A stretch of 34,140 nucleotides of DNA from Bacteroidaceae bacterium (GTDB lineage: Bacteria; Bacteroidota; Bacteroidia; Bacteroidales; Bacteroidaceae). How positions within the stretch are numbered: the first letter of the stretch is position 1; each line of letters opens with the position of its first letter. The DNA lies in NCBI GenBank assembly GCA_017548165.1, contig JAFYMW010000069.1, forward strand, positions 1 to 34,140, given 5' to 3'. Shown here piece by piece: positions 7,693 through 17,072 of this stretch. Both the position numbers and the translations under genes were made by a program. The notes beneath the pieces are model-generated. The model was given only the letters and a program-made list of their open reading frames with translations. It made no database searches and was not told the DNA's origin.

Positions 7693-8916
7693 ATGGAGAA
7701 ACTACTCCACTATGTTTGGATGCATAAACTTTTGCCATCAAAAATGTTCACAACTACAGATGGCCAAAGTGTTAAGATATTGGACCCTGGACAACACAAT
7801 ACCAACCAAGGGCCCGACTTCATTAATGCACGCATAGAAATTAATGGTATCATCTGGAGTGGCAATGTAGAGATACATCATGCCTCAAATGATTGGTACA
7901 AGCACAAGCACCACCAAGACCCTGTGTACAACACCACCATCCTGCATGTCGTAGAGCAGGCCAACAGGGATGTATGTACAGAAAGTAGCAGCAATGTGCC
8001 ACAGATGATAATCGAGGTACCCCAACAAGTCAAAGACAACTACGAAGAACTTCTGGCAACAACCGACTATCCTCGTTGCCACAACTTTGTTCCCAACATT
8101 CCAAGCATAAAAGTACACTCATGGCTCGACGCATTACTGGCAGAAAGATTAGAGGCACGTTCAAAAAGAATACTTGACATATTGAAGGCGAACAATGGCG
8201 ATTGGGAACAAACTGCCTTCATCACACTGGCAAGGAATTTTGGTTTTGGACTCAATGGTGACATCTTCGAGATGTGGGCCAAACGCGTACCGCTGAGTGC
8301 TGTTGGCAAACATCGCGACAATCTCTTTCAGATAGAGAGCATGTTTCTTGGTATAGCAGGTCTCATTGAGAAAATCAGCGATGAAAAGATGCGAGAGAGG
8401 TTTGAGACAGAATACAAATTCCTAAGTCACAAATTCTCCCTTCCCAAGCCCATGGAGACCTCATCTTGGCACTATCTTCGTACAAGACCACAGAACTTCC
8501 CCGACGTTCGCATCAGGCAGATAGCACGTCTCTTCCATGAGGGCAGATGCACCATGAGCAGTATTCTTGACGCACACACATTAGAGGACATAGATAAGAC
8601 TCTGACAGATGCAGGCATAAGCAAGGGTAGTCGCACACTGATAATAATAAATACTGTGGTATGCTTGCTATATGCCTACGACATACATCATGGTACATAC
8701 AAATACCGCCAATATGCCACCGAGTTTCTCGAGAAACTGCCAGGCGAGAACAACCATATACTACGCCAATGGCAAGCATGCGGACTGAAAGTTGGTACCG
8801 CCTACGATAGTCAGGCCTTGATAGAGTTGAAAAAAGAATATTGCGACCATGGCAAATGTCTGGATTGCCGATTCGGCTTTGAATATATTTCATACACGAT
8901 GAAAAACAATGGATAA
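7693..8916 (+). CDS. DUF2851 family protein
   Basis: This 407-residue protein matches the Bacteroidota DUF2851 family as I remember it: MEKLLHYVWMHKLLP at the start, then GQHNTNQGPDFINARI, WSGNVEIHHASNDWYKHKH and YNTTILHVV. The NxGPDFxxARI and GxVEIHxxxSDWxxHxH pattern resembles a metal-dependent nuclease-like core, but no function has been established to my knowledge. A conserved Cys-containing end is present (CDHGKCLDCRFG). The gene overlaps dprA by 8 nt, so the two are co-transcribed and probably translationally coupled. This may hint at a role in DNA handling. That link is inference. Confidence 0.85.
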   Translation: MEKLLHYVWMHKLLPSKMFTTTDGQSVKILDPGQHNTNQGPDFINARIEINGIIWSGNVEIHHASNDWYKHKHHQDPVYNTTILHVVEQANRDVCTESSSNVPQMIIEVPQQVKDNYEELLATTDYPRCHNFVPNIPSIKVHSWLDALLAERLEARSKRILDILKANNGDWEQTAFITLARNFGFGLNGDIFEMWAKRVPLSAVGKHRDNLFQIESMFLGIAGLIEKISDEKMRERFETEYKFLSHKFSLPKPMETSSWHYLRTRPQNFPDVRIRQIARLFHEGRCTMSSILDAHTLEDIDKTLTDAGISKGSRTLIIINTVVCLLYAYDIHHGTYKYRQYATEFLEKLPGENNHILRQWQACGLKVGTAYDSQALIELKKEYCDHGKCLDCRFGFEYISYTMKNNG

Positions 8917-10030
8917 GGAAATCCTATACACCATGGCGTTGACACGAGTGCCCAAGCTCAACTTCAGTCAACAAAGGATGCTCGTGGAAACACTGGGCAG
9001 TGCCACTGCCGTGTATGAAAACAGGCATAACATTATGGATGCCATACCCGACGCCATCCCTGCCTTAAAGGAAAACCTTGCCCTTATGGACGCGGTTTTG
9101 CCCAGATGTGAAGAAGAAGCAAAGTGGGCCATGGAACATAGAGTGCAATGTATAGGACTTACAAACTGCCGCTATCCAGAACGTCTGAAGAATTGCGACG
9201 ACGCTCCACTGATGCTATACTATCGTGGCACTGCCGATTTGAACAAGACCAGAATTATAAGTATGGTGGGCACAAGGCAAATAACCGACTATGGTCGACA
9301 AGTATGCGAAACCTTCATTCGCGATCTGGCCAACCTTTGCCCAGACGTACTGATAGTAAGCGGATTGGCATATGGCATTGATATACAATCTCACAGGCAA
9401 GCCCTTAAAAATGATCTGAACACAGTAGGTGTATTGGCCCATGGTCTTGACCAGATATACCCCACCCTGCATCGTAGCACAGCATTAGAGATGATGGAGA
9501 ACGGTGGACTGCTCACCGAATTCATGTCACGAACCAAGGTAGAGAAAAGATACTTTGTGCAACGCAACCGCATTGTGGCAGGCTGTTCGGATGCAACAAT
9601 AGTAGTAGAAAGCGCCTCGCACGGCGGAAGCCTCATCACTGCCGAGATTGCACAAGGCTATGGCAGAGATGTTTTTGCTTTCCCCGGACGTTTCAACGAT
9701 ACACAATCCTCTGGATGCAACAAAATCATTGCAAGTAATATGGCAGGACTTCTTACCAGCGCCGAGGATTTTGTCAACGCCATGGGATGGCAAGATGATA
9801 AGGAAAGAAAGAAAAAACTCTCCGAAGGCGTACAACAAGAACTGTTCCCCACATTGACCGACGAAGAACTAAGTATAGTCAACTTACTCCGCAAACAAGA
9901 CAGACTACAAATCAATATGATTTCTGTGGCTACGAACATCCCCAGCGGCAAACTCAGTGGAATATTATTTGCCATGGAAATGAAAGGGGTTTTGAGAATG
10001 CTACCAGGCGGAATGTATCGCCTCAACTGA
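8909..10030 (+). CDS. dprA: DNA-processing protein DprA
   Basis: DprA binds single-stranded DNA entering during transformation and loads RecA onto it. It acts in the cytoplasm. The 373-residue protein has an N-terminal helical part, then the Rossmann-like DprA core: MVGTRQITDYG (from residue 119), VSGLAYGIDIQSH (150-162), a VGVLAHGLDQIYP strand, FVQRNRIVAGCSDATIVVES and GRDVFAFPG. A C-terminal winged-helix domain follows (from about 300; DEELSIVNLLRKQDRLQ). Its start lies inside the end of the DUF2851 gene, an 8-nt overlap. No other competence genes are in the window, and DprA is widespread in bacteria not known to be competent. Confidence 0.95.
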   Translation: MDKEILYTMALTRVPKLNFSQQRMLVETLGSATAVYENRHNIMDAIPDAIPALKENLALMDAVLPRCEEEAKWAMEHRVQCIGLTNCRYPERLKNCDDAPLMLYYRGTADLNKTRIISMVGTRQITDYGRQVCETFIRDLANLCPDVLIVSGLAYGIDIQSHRQALKNDLNTVGVLAHGLDQIYPTLHRSTALEMMENGGLLTEFMSRTKVEKRYFVQRNRIVAGCSDATIVVESASHGGSLITAEIAQGYGRDVFAFPGRFNDTQSSGCNKIIASNMAGLLTSAEDFVNAMGWQDDKERKKKLSEGVQQELFPTLTDEELSIVNLLRKQDRLQINMISVATNIPSGKLSGILFAMEMKGVLRMLPGGMYRLN

Positions 10031-10082
10031 TTCACTACACCATAATATATAATATTCACTTTGTAAGAAACAAACACACGAT

Positions 10083-11447
10083 ATGAGCAAGCAAAAACGT
10101 TACTTCCTTAGCGAAGAAGAAATTCCCACACAGTGGTACAACATACAGGCCGACATGCCCAACAAACCCATGCCCATGCTTGACCCCAAAACCAAGCAAC
10201 CAATGACACCAGAGGATATGTTCCCTCTATTCTCCAAGGAAGCCAGTCGTCAAGAGATGGACAAGGAACACGCATGGATAGACATTCCCGAACCCGTGCG
10301 CGAACAATACAAATACTACAGAAGCACTCCTTTAGTACGTGCCTATGGCTTGGAGAAAGCCCTTGGCACTCCTGCACATATATATTTCAAGAACGAAAGT
10401 GTGAGTCCTATAGGCAGCCACAAGCTCAATAGTGCTTTGGCACAAGCCTATTATTGCAAGCAAGAGGGTGTCACCAACATAACCACCGAAACCGGTGCCG
10501 GTCAGTGGGGATGCGCCCTGAGTTATGCCGCCAAGGTTTTCGGGTTGGAAGCTGCAGTCTATCAGGTAAAAATCAGTTATGAGCAAAAGCCATACCGTCG
10601 TGCCATAATGCAGAGCTACGGAGCACAGGTTACCCCCTCTCCTTCCATGTCTACACGTGCTGGCAAGGATGTGCTTACAGTCGACCCCAATAACAATGGT
10701 TCGCTTGGTACCGCCATCTCCGAAGCTGTAGAGTTGGCGATGACCACTCCCAATTGTAAGTATGTACTTGGTTCCGTGATGAATCATGTATCATTGCATC
10801 AGACCATCATTGGTTTGGAGGCCGAAAAGCAGATGCAGATGGCTGGCGAATACCCCGATGTAGTGATAGGATGCTTTGGTGGTGGTTCCAACTTTGCCGG
10901 AATCTCCTTCCCCTTTATGCGCCACAACTTCACTGGTGAACGCAATACACGCTTCGTTGCTGCCGAACCTGCCAGCTGCCCCAAACTGACACGAGGACAA
11001 TTCCAATACGATTTCGGTGACCTCAGCGGTCTCACCCCTATGATGCCTATGTACACATTGGGACACAACTTCATGCCAGCCAACATCCATGCTGGTGGCT
11101 TGCGCTACCATGGTGCTGGTGTCATCATCTCGCAGCTTCTCAAGGATGGCTACATCGAGGCTGTCGACCTGAAGCAGAGCGAAACCTTCAAAGCTGGTCT
11201 GCTCTTTGCCAAGGAGGAAGGCATCATCCCCGCCCCCGAATCGTGCCATGCCATCGCAGCAGCCATAGCAGAGGCAGAAAAGTGCAAACAGACCGGAGAG
11301 GAAAAAGTAATCTTGTTCTGTCTATCTGGCCATGGCCTTATAGACATGGCTGCCTACACCCAGTATCTTGCCGGAAATCTCTTCGACCTTGAGGTTTCTG
11401 ACGAAGAAGTAACACGCAATATCAAGGAACTGGAACAAATTATCTGA
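10083..11447 (+). CDS. TrpB2-type tryptophan synthase beta-like PLP enzyme
   Basis: This is a 454-residue fold-type II PLP enzyme of the TrpB2 group, which is longer than classical TrpB (about 400). The PLP lysine is Lys114 in SPIGSHKLNSALAQAYY. The substrate motif TETGAGQWG and the phosphate-binding GCFGGGSNFAG are visible. Near the end, LSGHGLIDM is also characteristic. TrpB2 enzymes make tryptophan from indole and serine and typically work without TrpA. No other trp gene is nearby, so an indole-salvage role is plausible but inferred. It lies 52 nt after dprA and 22 nt before the alpha/beta hydrolase gene. Confidence 0.9.
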   Translation: MSKQKRYFLSEEEIPTQWYNIQADMPNKPMPMLDPKTKQPMTPEDMFPLFSKEASRQEMDKEHAWIDIPEPVREQYKYYRSTPLVRAYGLEKALGTPAHIYFKNESVSPIGSHKLNSALAQAYYCKQEGVTNITTETGAGQWGCALSYAAKVFGLEAAVYQVKISYEQKPYRRAIMQSYGAQVTPSPSMSTRAGKDVLTVDPNNNGSLGTAISEAVELAMTTPNCKYVLGSVMNHVSLHQTIIGLEAEKQMQMAGEYPDVVIGCFGGGSNFAGISFPFMRHNFTGERNTRFVAAEPASCPKLTRGQFQYDFGDLSGLTPMMPMYTLGHNFMPANIHAGGLRYHGAGVIISQLLKDGYIEAVDLKQSETFKAGLLFAKEEGIIPAPESCHAIAAAIAEAEKCKQTGEEKVILFCLSGHGLIDMAAYTQYLAGNLFDLEVSDEEVTRNIKELEQII

Positions 11448-11469
11448 CCTACATATTATAAGACAAACA

Positions 11470-12480
11470 ATGACAAAAAAGGTTATTAGGACACTACTTT
11501 GGATTATTGGCATAATTGTGTTGATAGTCATACTCTTTACGGGTTATATCTGGTTTAAAATTGACCAGACGGAAAGCTCTGCCGGGCGCAAGGTGGAATG
11601 GGATTCAAAAAATGGGGACATTCTTCGTAACCTGAAATATGGCAAAGGAAATAGAAATGTCTATGACCTGTTTCTGCCTGCCAACAAGAATTGCGATGCC
11701 CTGATGCTCTTCGTCCATGGTGGTTCGTGGATGTCCGGCAATAAAGAAGACATGGAATGGGCTGCTCGCAGATATGCCAAAGAAGGTTATATAAGCGCTA
11801 CCATAAACTACTCCAGGATAGGAAAGGATACACTTAATCTTGACAGGGGAAACACGTTCCCCTCTATTGAGAGTATGGTTGCAGAAATAGATATGGCCAT
11901 AAACTCAATTGTGCAAGACTGTAACCAACATGGCATCACGCTTACACAGATGGCCATTGGAGGTTACTCTGCTGGAGGCCATCTTGCTATGCTGTATGCC
12001 AATCGCCATGCCAAGGACTCTGCCATTCCCATAAGATTTCAAATTAGTTGGGTAGGACCTTCCGATTTTACACTATTATTCCCCACTGACAAGGAAAAGA
12101 TGGCTAGGATATGGAACGAGGATAGCGAAGAAAATATCAGCAAACGCAAAGAGTTCCAACGAGGGATGTATTTTCTAAGTGGAGAGAATATACAAACCAA
12201 CACCTATAGTGATATTCTTGAAGACTCGCTAAAGCGCAAAGCTTCTCCTTTATATCACATCAACACAAATACACCACCTGCAGTATTGGTATATGGAGCT
12301 AAAGACCAGCTGGTATCTGCAAAACATGGTGAACTGACCAGTTTGGCTCTACAACGCAGTGGCATAGACCATCGACTGTATGTTTTTCCTAATTCGGGAC
12401 ATGAATTAGGAGCTGACCCGGAGTACACAGACAGTGTCCAAAACACAATACTTGAATTCTGCCAACGGTATTTCAAGTAA
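11470..12480 (+). CDS. Membrane-anchored alpha/beta hydrolase (esterase/lipase-like)
   Basis: This is a 336-residue alpha/beta-hydrolase of the carboxylesterase/feruloyl-esterase-like group (BD-FAE type). An N-terminal hydrophobic segment (about 6-28) is an uncleaved anchor or signal peptide, so the enzyme probably faces the periplasm. The oxyanion motif HGGSW is at 83-87 and the nucleophile Ser167 is in GGYSAGGH. The acid is probably the Asp of YGAKDQLV and the base the His of NSGHELG. The gene lies 22 nt after the TrpB2 gene and appears to be last in this run, ending at the hairpin at 12491-12534. The natural substrate is unknown. Confidence 0.88.
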   Translation: MTKKVIRTLLWIIGIIVLIVILFTGYIWFKIDQTESSAGRKVEWDSKNGDILRNLKYGKGNRNVYDLFLPANKNCDALMLFVHGGSWMSGNKEDMEWAARRYAKEGYISATINYSRIGKDTLNLDRGNTFPSIESMVAEIDMAINSIVQDCNQHGITLTQMAIGGYSAGGHLAMLYANRHAKDSAIPIRFQISWVGPSDFTLLFPTDKEKMARIWNEDSEENISKRKEFQRGMYFLSGENIQTNTYSDILEDSLKRKASPLYHINTNTPPAVLVYGAKDQLVSAKHGELTSLALQRSGIDHRLYVFPNSGHELGADPEYTDSVQNTILEFCQRYFK

Positions 12481-12490
12481 AATACCTTCA

Positions 12491-12534
12491 CAAGAGAGAG
12501 GAGGCCGCCAAACAGCGACCTCCTCTCTCTCTTG
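12491..12534. terminator. Strong bidirectional hairpin between convergent operons
   Basis: CAAGAGAGAGGAGG at the left pairs with CCTCCTCTCTCTCTTG at the right through a long stem with a 2-nt bulge. The loop is CAAACA and GCGA/CCGC flank it. It sits between the hydrolase gene and the LOG gene, which converge. Confidence 0.7.
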
Positions 12535-12542
12535 TATACCCT

Positions 12543-13499
12543 TTAGCTTCCTATCTTCTGCTGAAAGTCCGTTATGATCTTTACCGCTTCATCAACATCA
12601 TCAGTCAATGAAAGCAGCAGATTTTTGTAGATACCCTTATGCAACAAGTCCACAAGCAAAGTGTAGAATGGTGTGGTTTGGGTCCAGAACTCGCTATCGA
12701 GGAAAACCATAGGACTAGCAACGCCAAAAGTCAGATAGTGATTCTGCACTGCTTCCTGGAATACCTCCTGTATGGTACCAGCACGCCCCGGAGCATATAT
12801 GATACCTCCATAAGCAATGGTAAGCAATGTATCCTCGCGGACGCTGTTCTCGAAAAGCTTGGCAATATGTGTGGAGAAAGGCGATGTCCATTCATGGCCA
12901 TAGAGCCAGGTGGGGATACTGAGATTACGATAGGTAGTTTGAGGATAGTCGCGCATCACATCAAAAGCCACCTGCAGATACTGCTGGTCGTGCTGTGTGG
13001 GAACTGCCGCCAAACGAGAAAGAGCTTGACAGAATTCCTCCTCGCTACGCCCTGCCATCCATGCGCCAAAACCTGTTGCCTCCATAGCTCCACTTCCTCC
13101 GCCCGACACCATCAGACTACCCTCCTCAGTGAGACGTTTGCTTATGCGTGCCACCTTCTCATAGGCAGCAGCATCCCTGCGCATAGCATTACCTCCCATC
13201 ACTGCCACTACCTTGTATTTGGGATATTGAGCCAAGAAACGTTTCATACTCTGCACTATACAGAAATCATGCAGATTGCGCGCCAAGGATTCCAACGGAC
13301 TGTCGGTTACCTTTCCCTGTTCGAGGAAATGATGATAAACCTTCTGGTCGTAACATTGTGCAAAGGTCTGCGGATTGGAGAAATCCACTCCATCGTACAA
13401 CTTGGCAGCATCATATAGCTGCTGTGGATCCACGGCATAAGGAACAGACTCGAGATACTGCTGTATTATCTGGCCATGATGTGAGTGTCGTTCTATCAT
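12543..13499 (-). CDS. LOG-family (Rossmann-fold, lysine decarboxylase-like) protein
   Basis: This 318-residue protein has the LOG/TIGR00730-like nucleotide-binding fold. VVAVMGGNAMRRD lies at 97-109. SGGGSGAMEA at 132-141 matches the SGGxxGxMxA loop. PGRAGTIQEVFQ at 237-248 matches the PGGxGTxxE loop, with Arg in place of the second Gly. LOG enzymes release free cytokinin-like bases from nucleotide monophosphates, and bacterial relatives are often nucleotide phosphoribohydrolases. The extra N-terminal region of about 90 residues and the changed PGR loop place it outside the classic short LOGs. It is the last gene of the four-gene minus-strand run, 13 nt after the GH89 gene. Its reaction is uncertain. 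Confidence 0.82.
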   Translation of the reverse strand: MIERHSHHGQIIQQYLESVPYAVDPQQLYDAAKLYDGVDFSNPQTFAQCYDQKVYHHFLEQGKVTDSPLESLARNLHDFCIVQSMKRFLAQYPKYKVVAVMGGNAMRRDAAAYEKVARISKRLTEEGSLMVSGGGSGAMEATGFGAWMAGRSEEEFCQALSRLAAVPTQHDQQYLQVAFDVMRDYPQTTYRNLSIPTWLYGHEWTSPFSTHIAKLFENSVREDTLLTIAYGGIIYAPGRAGTIQEVFQEAVQNHYLTFGVASPMVFLDSEFWTQTTPFYTLLVDLLHKGIYKNLLLSLTDDVDEAVKIITDFQQKIGS

Positions 13500-13512
13500 A
13501 ATAATACTGTAT

Positions 13513-16137
13513 TTACTTCACTTGCAAACCAAAGTATATTCTGGTACCATCAGCCAAAAGCAATGAGCATTGGGCTGTACCTTTGGGGATGTTGGAGTTC
13601 AAAACCACCTTACCAAGGATAGCAGTCTGTCCTTGAATGATATCGCTCTGAAGCACAGCTCCTGGATGCTTGCCGAAATACCTGGACAAATCTATCACAG
13701 CGCCAGCCGACACCTCTATATCAGCAGCGGTATGGTTGTCCAGATAGCGATAGGCATAGTATGTCTGCTCTCCAATGCTGAAAGGAATAAGATACTTGGC
13801 AAACATTCTCTGCGCCTCACGGACAGCCTTTCCCTTTGGATTACGACTGTACTGATAACCAGCCTGACCCTTCTTCAAGGGCGTTGTACTCTTTTGATTC
13901 TGTCCCACTCCGTGCTCCATACCATGCGCCCAATTCCACTCGAAGAAGAAATAGTTGCGCCCATTGCCCTCGGGATGCGAGCAACCATGCTCGAAGAAAT
14001 ACTTCCAACGAGGCAAATAATAATCCTTCATCAAACCCTGCCATGAGCGATAAGAATAATCCTTCAGTCCGCTATTCTGCGCATAATCGCCCCATGTGGT
14101 AAGGAGTGTACGTGCATTGACATATTCATACCAATCCGCCGTTGCCGTCTGTGCCCCAGTCACCTCCTTGGCTGCATCACGCGCCTCCTGTGTCCACTTG
14201 CCCAAACGGAAGTTGAGATTAGTTCCCTTGAATCTGTCCACATCTTCTATAAGCGCAAGGAAGGCATCGCGGCGAGCCTTATAGACATCGTCCGTTCCAA
14301 ACCCTTCGCCAGCCTTATCCTTTGCCTCACGGATACCCAACAAAAGAGCATAGGCATAATCCGCCATCACGGCGCCTCCCAGTTCCACTATATCATAATT
14401 ATAGTTGCTCTCGTACACAGAACCCTTCTTCATACCAAGAGCCTTGTGTTGTGCCAATAGTCTGTAAGTGGCATCTATCAGCATCTGTTGGCGAGCCTGC
14501 GTATAGGTGGCACTGGCATGTGCCAAGGTCTTGCCCCAGGTGCTGGCAGGAGCAGCGTTGAGGTTGGGACGAGCCCCCCAAACATCCTCTACAGGACCTT
14601 GAATGGCATCGGCACCATAGTTGAGCACACCCTGTCGCAACAAATCCCAAGCCTTCTGCACCTCAGCATTCACCTTACCATAGCGAGCATTGGCATATTG
14701 CTTTATCCATTCAGCCATGTCTGGCTTGCTGCCCATCCATGGCAATTGGAACAGCAAGTCGTATGTCACCGGTGTCTGCTCTATAGCCTCGGGAGCCGCA
14801 CCTATACCTTTGATACCGGGATATTTTGCTTTATAATGGAAGTAATTGTCGGTAAGATTGTTCAATCGTCCCATCAAACCCGAACGACCGCCGAAGTTTG
14901 GGATAGCACAGAACACTGCATCCTGTGGAGCATAGCCCTTATAGTAATCAAATGCCGGACGTCCATCCGAAAAGAGGTCCAGTACCACCAACCTTCCGTC
15001 GGGTACGGCTGTGAGTGATTTGCCTTGGTTGGCATCCCATTGCCACTGTTGGATTACCCATTGCGAACCAGCCTTAGCCTGTTCCATGGCATCATATATG
15101 GCTCTGTAAGCCTCGGTGTATTTACCACTGGAGATACTTCCTCCTTCGTGGAAGGGGTCCATAGAGTAATACTGGCTCTCGCCCATCACATCTTCAAGAC
15201 AATCGTAATAATCCTGGGCTATAGTGGCAAAACCGCTATATGTTGGATCTATTATCCTGGGGCGTACGAAACCACACCAATTACCACCATTGGGGTCGGT
15301 GGGCACATTGGTTTTCTGTGTAAAATTACTGGGCACCATACCAGAGAAACCTGGCAATACAGGTTGCATTCCCAATTCGCGCTGACGGTCCACAATACTC
15401 TTGGCAAGTGTCGCCTGTCGCACATACCACGCATCGTCCTGTACGCCACCCCAACCATCCTGGGCGGTACCCCCCCAACCCTCAAGGTTGTTCATACCCC
15501 ACCATGCCGTGTAGGCAGGACCGGGCACAAATGCTTTGGCCTCCTCATCGGTATAGCCATATTTTCGCTTACCACCCTCTTCCCTAGTCAGGAACTTGCG
15601 CCACACCTCCTCCAGACCTACAATCTGCAGAGGCATGTTGATGCCATGCAGAGCCATCCAGTCTATCTCCTGTTGCCAGCGCTTCCATGTCCATGTGGTC
15701 ATGGAGTAACCAAAGGTGCAGTAGTTGAAGAAATATCTGTACCTGGCATCGCTGGTGCGAGTTTCTTCCTGTTCCGGTAGAGGCAAATGCGAAAGCTTCA
15801 CATATGGTTCTCCCTCAGCCTTTTCGTTCAGCGCATTCCATGCTATATTCACATTGGCATAGTTGTTCAGATACCACCCTAGTCCCGTGGTAATGGCACT
15901 GATGCTATTACCCTTGATTTGCACCTTGCCCTGACTGGAGGCAATAGTAAAGCGTTCTGACTCATCTGCCGTAATTGTACCTTCAAGAACGAAAACAAAT
16001 TTCTCTGCCCCTTTCTCTCCGGCAATACGCTTTATCAAATCCACCACGGCCTGTGGTTGCAAACCATCGGTTGCAGCACTTGCTATTATCTGGACACAAC
16101 CCAAGAAAAGGGTCAACAGAAACACTCTTAGTTTCAT
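13513..16137 (-). CDS. Alpha-N-acetylglucosaminidase, GH89 (NAGLU family)
   Basis: This is an exported glycosidase that removes terminal alpha-linked GlcNAc, for example from heparan-type or gastric-mucin-type glycans. The 874-residue protein starts with a signal peptide (MKLRVFLLTLFLGCVQIIASA). An N-terminal alpha/beta domain follows, then the catalytic barrel. RYFFNYCTFGYSMTTWTWKR and WMALHGINMPLQIVGLEEVW are highly typical of GH89. By alignment to human NAGLU (E316, E446), the acid/base is likely Glu331 in MDPFHEGG and the nucleophile Glu450 in GAAPEAIEQ. A helical C-terminal domain completes it, with a short extra region from about residue 790. No SusC/SusD pair is nearby, so it is not part of a visible polysaccharide utilisation locus. 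Confidence 0.94.
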   Translation of the reverse strand: MKLRVFLLTLFLGCVQIIASAATDGLQPQAVVDLIKRIAGEKGAEKFVFVLEGTITADESERFTIASSQGKVQIKGNSISAITTGLGWYLNNYANVNIAWNALNEKAEGEPYVKLSHLPLPEQEETRTSDARYRYFFNYCTFGYSMTTWTWKRWQQEIDWMALHGINMPLQIVGLEEVWRKFLTREEGGKRKYGYTDEEAKAFVPGPAYTAWWGMNNLEGWGGTAQDGWGGVQDDAWYVRQATLAKSIVDRQRELGMQPVLPGFSGMVPSNFTQKTNVPTDPNGGNWCGFVRPRIIDPTYSGFATIAQDYYDCLEDVMGESQYYSMDPFHEGGSISSGKYTEAYRAIYDAMEQAKAGSQWVIQQWQWDANQGKSLTAVPDGRLVVLDLFSDGRPAFDYYKGYAPQDAVFCAIPNFGGRSGLMGRLNNLTDNYFHYKAKYPGIKGIGAAPEAIEQTPVTYDLLFQLPWMGSKPDMAEWIKQYANARYGKVNAEVQKAWDLLRQGVLNYGADAIQGPVEDVWGARPNLNAAPASTWGKTLAHASATYTQARQQMLIDATYRLLAQHKALGMKKGSVYESNYNYDIVELGGAVMADYAYALLLGIREAKDKAGEGFGTDDVYKARRDAFLALIEDVDRFKGTNLNFRLGKWTQEARDAAKEVTGAQTATADWYEYVNARTLLTTWGDYAQNSGLKDYSYRSWQGLMKDYYLPRWKYFFEHGCSHPEGNGRNYFFFEWNWAHGMEHGVGQNQKSTTPLKKGQAGYQYSRNPKGKAVREAQRMFAKYLIPFSIGEQTYYAYRYLDNHTAADIEVSAGAVIDLSRYFGKHPGAVLQSDIIQGQTAILGKVVLNSNIPKGTAQCSLLLADGTRIYFGLQVK

Positions 16138-16160
16138 AGTATTATTTTTAGGTATGTTAG

Positions 16161-17003
16161 TTATCTATCTGTGTATTTGGTGTATTTAAATGCCGGCATA
16201 CCCAATCCCATGATGGCAAAGGGTTTATGCCCCTTGGGCATGCCCAATATTTGCGAAGCACGTTTGCCACCCATCATGTACATCGCCGTCTGCACAAAGC
16301 CCATATACACCTGACTCACTCCCAATGACTCTGCCATCAGCGAAGCATTCTGATATGCCAGATTACAATCCTGCGGTCCAAAGGAATAGCCCTTAGGTGC
16401 TGAGAAAACGAGCAAGGCAGTGGCATTGCATATCGATGGATGTTGCCCAAGCTTGAACTGTTCGTTCATAGCCATCAGTGCAGGCACCTCATCGTAAAGT
16501 TTGCCCAGAAAAGGTTTGCATATTGCCTTTATGGGTGGGAATAGCATGATGCGCGACAAGCGCATGAAGAAGCGCAGATTCTCGGCCTCAACATTATGCA
16601 GAAGATTCTTATCTGTGATGAGATGCAGATGCACCTGCCTGCTGTTCTGTGCCGTGGGGGCATAACGAGCTGCCTCGATAATCATCTCGAGCGATTCCTT
16701 GGGGATGGGATTGGAAGTGATAGTACGATTACTTCGGCGCGACCTTATCAACTCCATCAGACTCTCGGGCGATGGCAACAGTTCTCGGTGAATAGGATGT
16801 ATACTATCCTCGGGAAACTTATCATTAAGAAACGCTCCTGTGGGACACACATCAACGCAATGTCCGCAACCTATACATACCTCGGGGTGGCGCAGTGCTA
16901 CGCTTCCCTCTTTTTCCACCACAGGAATAAAGGCAGGGCACACCCTCTGGCATTTACCACATCGGGTACATTTGTCGTTATCTATGCTTATCATATTTCT
17001 CAA
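16161..17003 (-). CDS. Nitroreductase-family protein with N-terminal 2x[4Fe-4S] ferredoxin domain
   Basis: This 280-residue fusion has two ferredoxin CxxCxxCxxxC sets, Cys12/15/18/22 and Cys43/46/49/53 (CTRCGKCQRVCP and CIGCGHCVDVCP). An FMN-binding nitroreductase domain follows from about residue 83 (RSRRSNRTI, then AARYAPTAQNSRQVH). In such fusions electrons from ferredoxin-type donors reach the flavin, and the substrate is usually unknown. A second Met at residue 4 could be the true start. The gene lies 23 nt upstream of the GH89 gene and 69 nt downstream of the conserved hypothetical. It is cytoplasmic by absence of signals. The substrate cannot be predicted. Confidence 0.9.
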   Translation of the reverse strand: MRNMISIDNDKCTRCGKCQRVCPAFIPVVEKEGSVALRHPEVCIGCGHCVDVCPTGAFLNDKFPEDSIHPIHRELLPSPESLMELIRSRRSNRTITSNPIPKESLEMIIEAARYAPTAQNSRQVHLHLITDKNLLHNVEAENLRFFMRLSRIMLFPPIKAICKPFLGKLYDEVPALMAMNEQFKLGQHPSICNATALLVFSAPKGYSFGPQDCNLAYQNASLMAESLGVSQVYMGFVQTAMYMMGGKRASQILGMPKGHKPFAIMGLGMPAFKYTKYTDR

Positions 17004-17072
17004 TTCTGTTTACATCCCATTGAACATACCTGAGATACGCATCTTTTTCTGAAGGGAGAGAAGTAAGGAATG

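Noticed and set aside
12639-13418. Plus-strand open frame of 259 codons
   Set aside because: It is antisense to the LOG-family gene; Cys/His-rich shadow sequence.
15025-15780. Long plus-strand open frame of 251 codons
   Set aside because: It lies antisense to the GH89 gene, whose motifs and signal peptide are unmistakable; the composition is that of a shadow frame.
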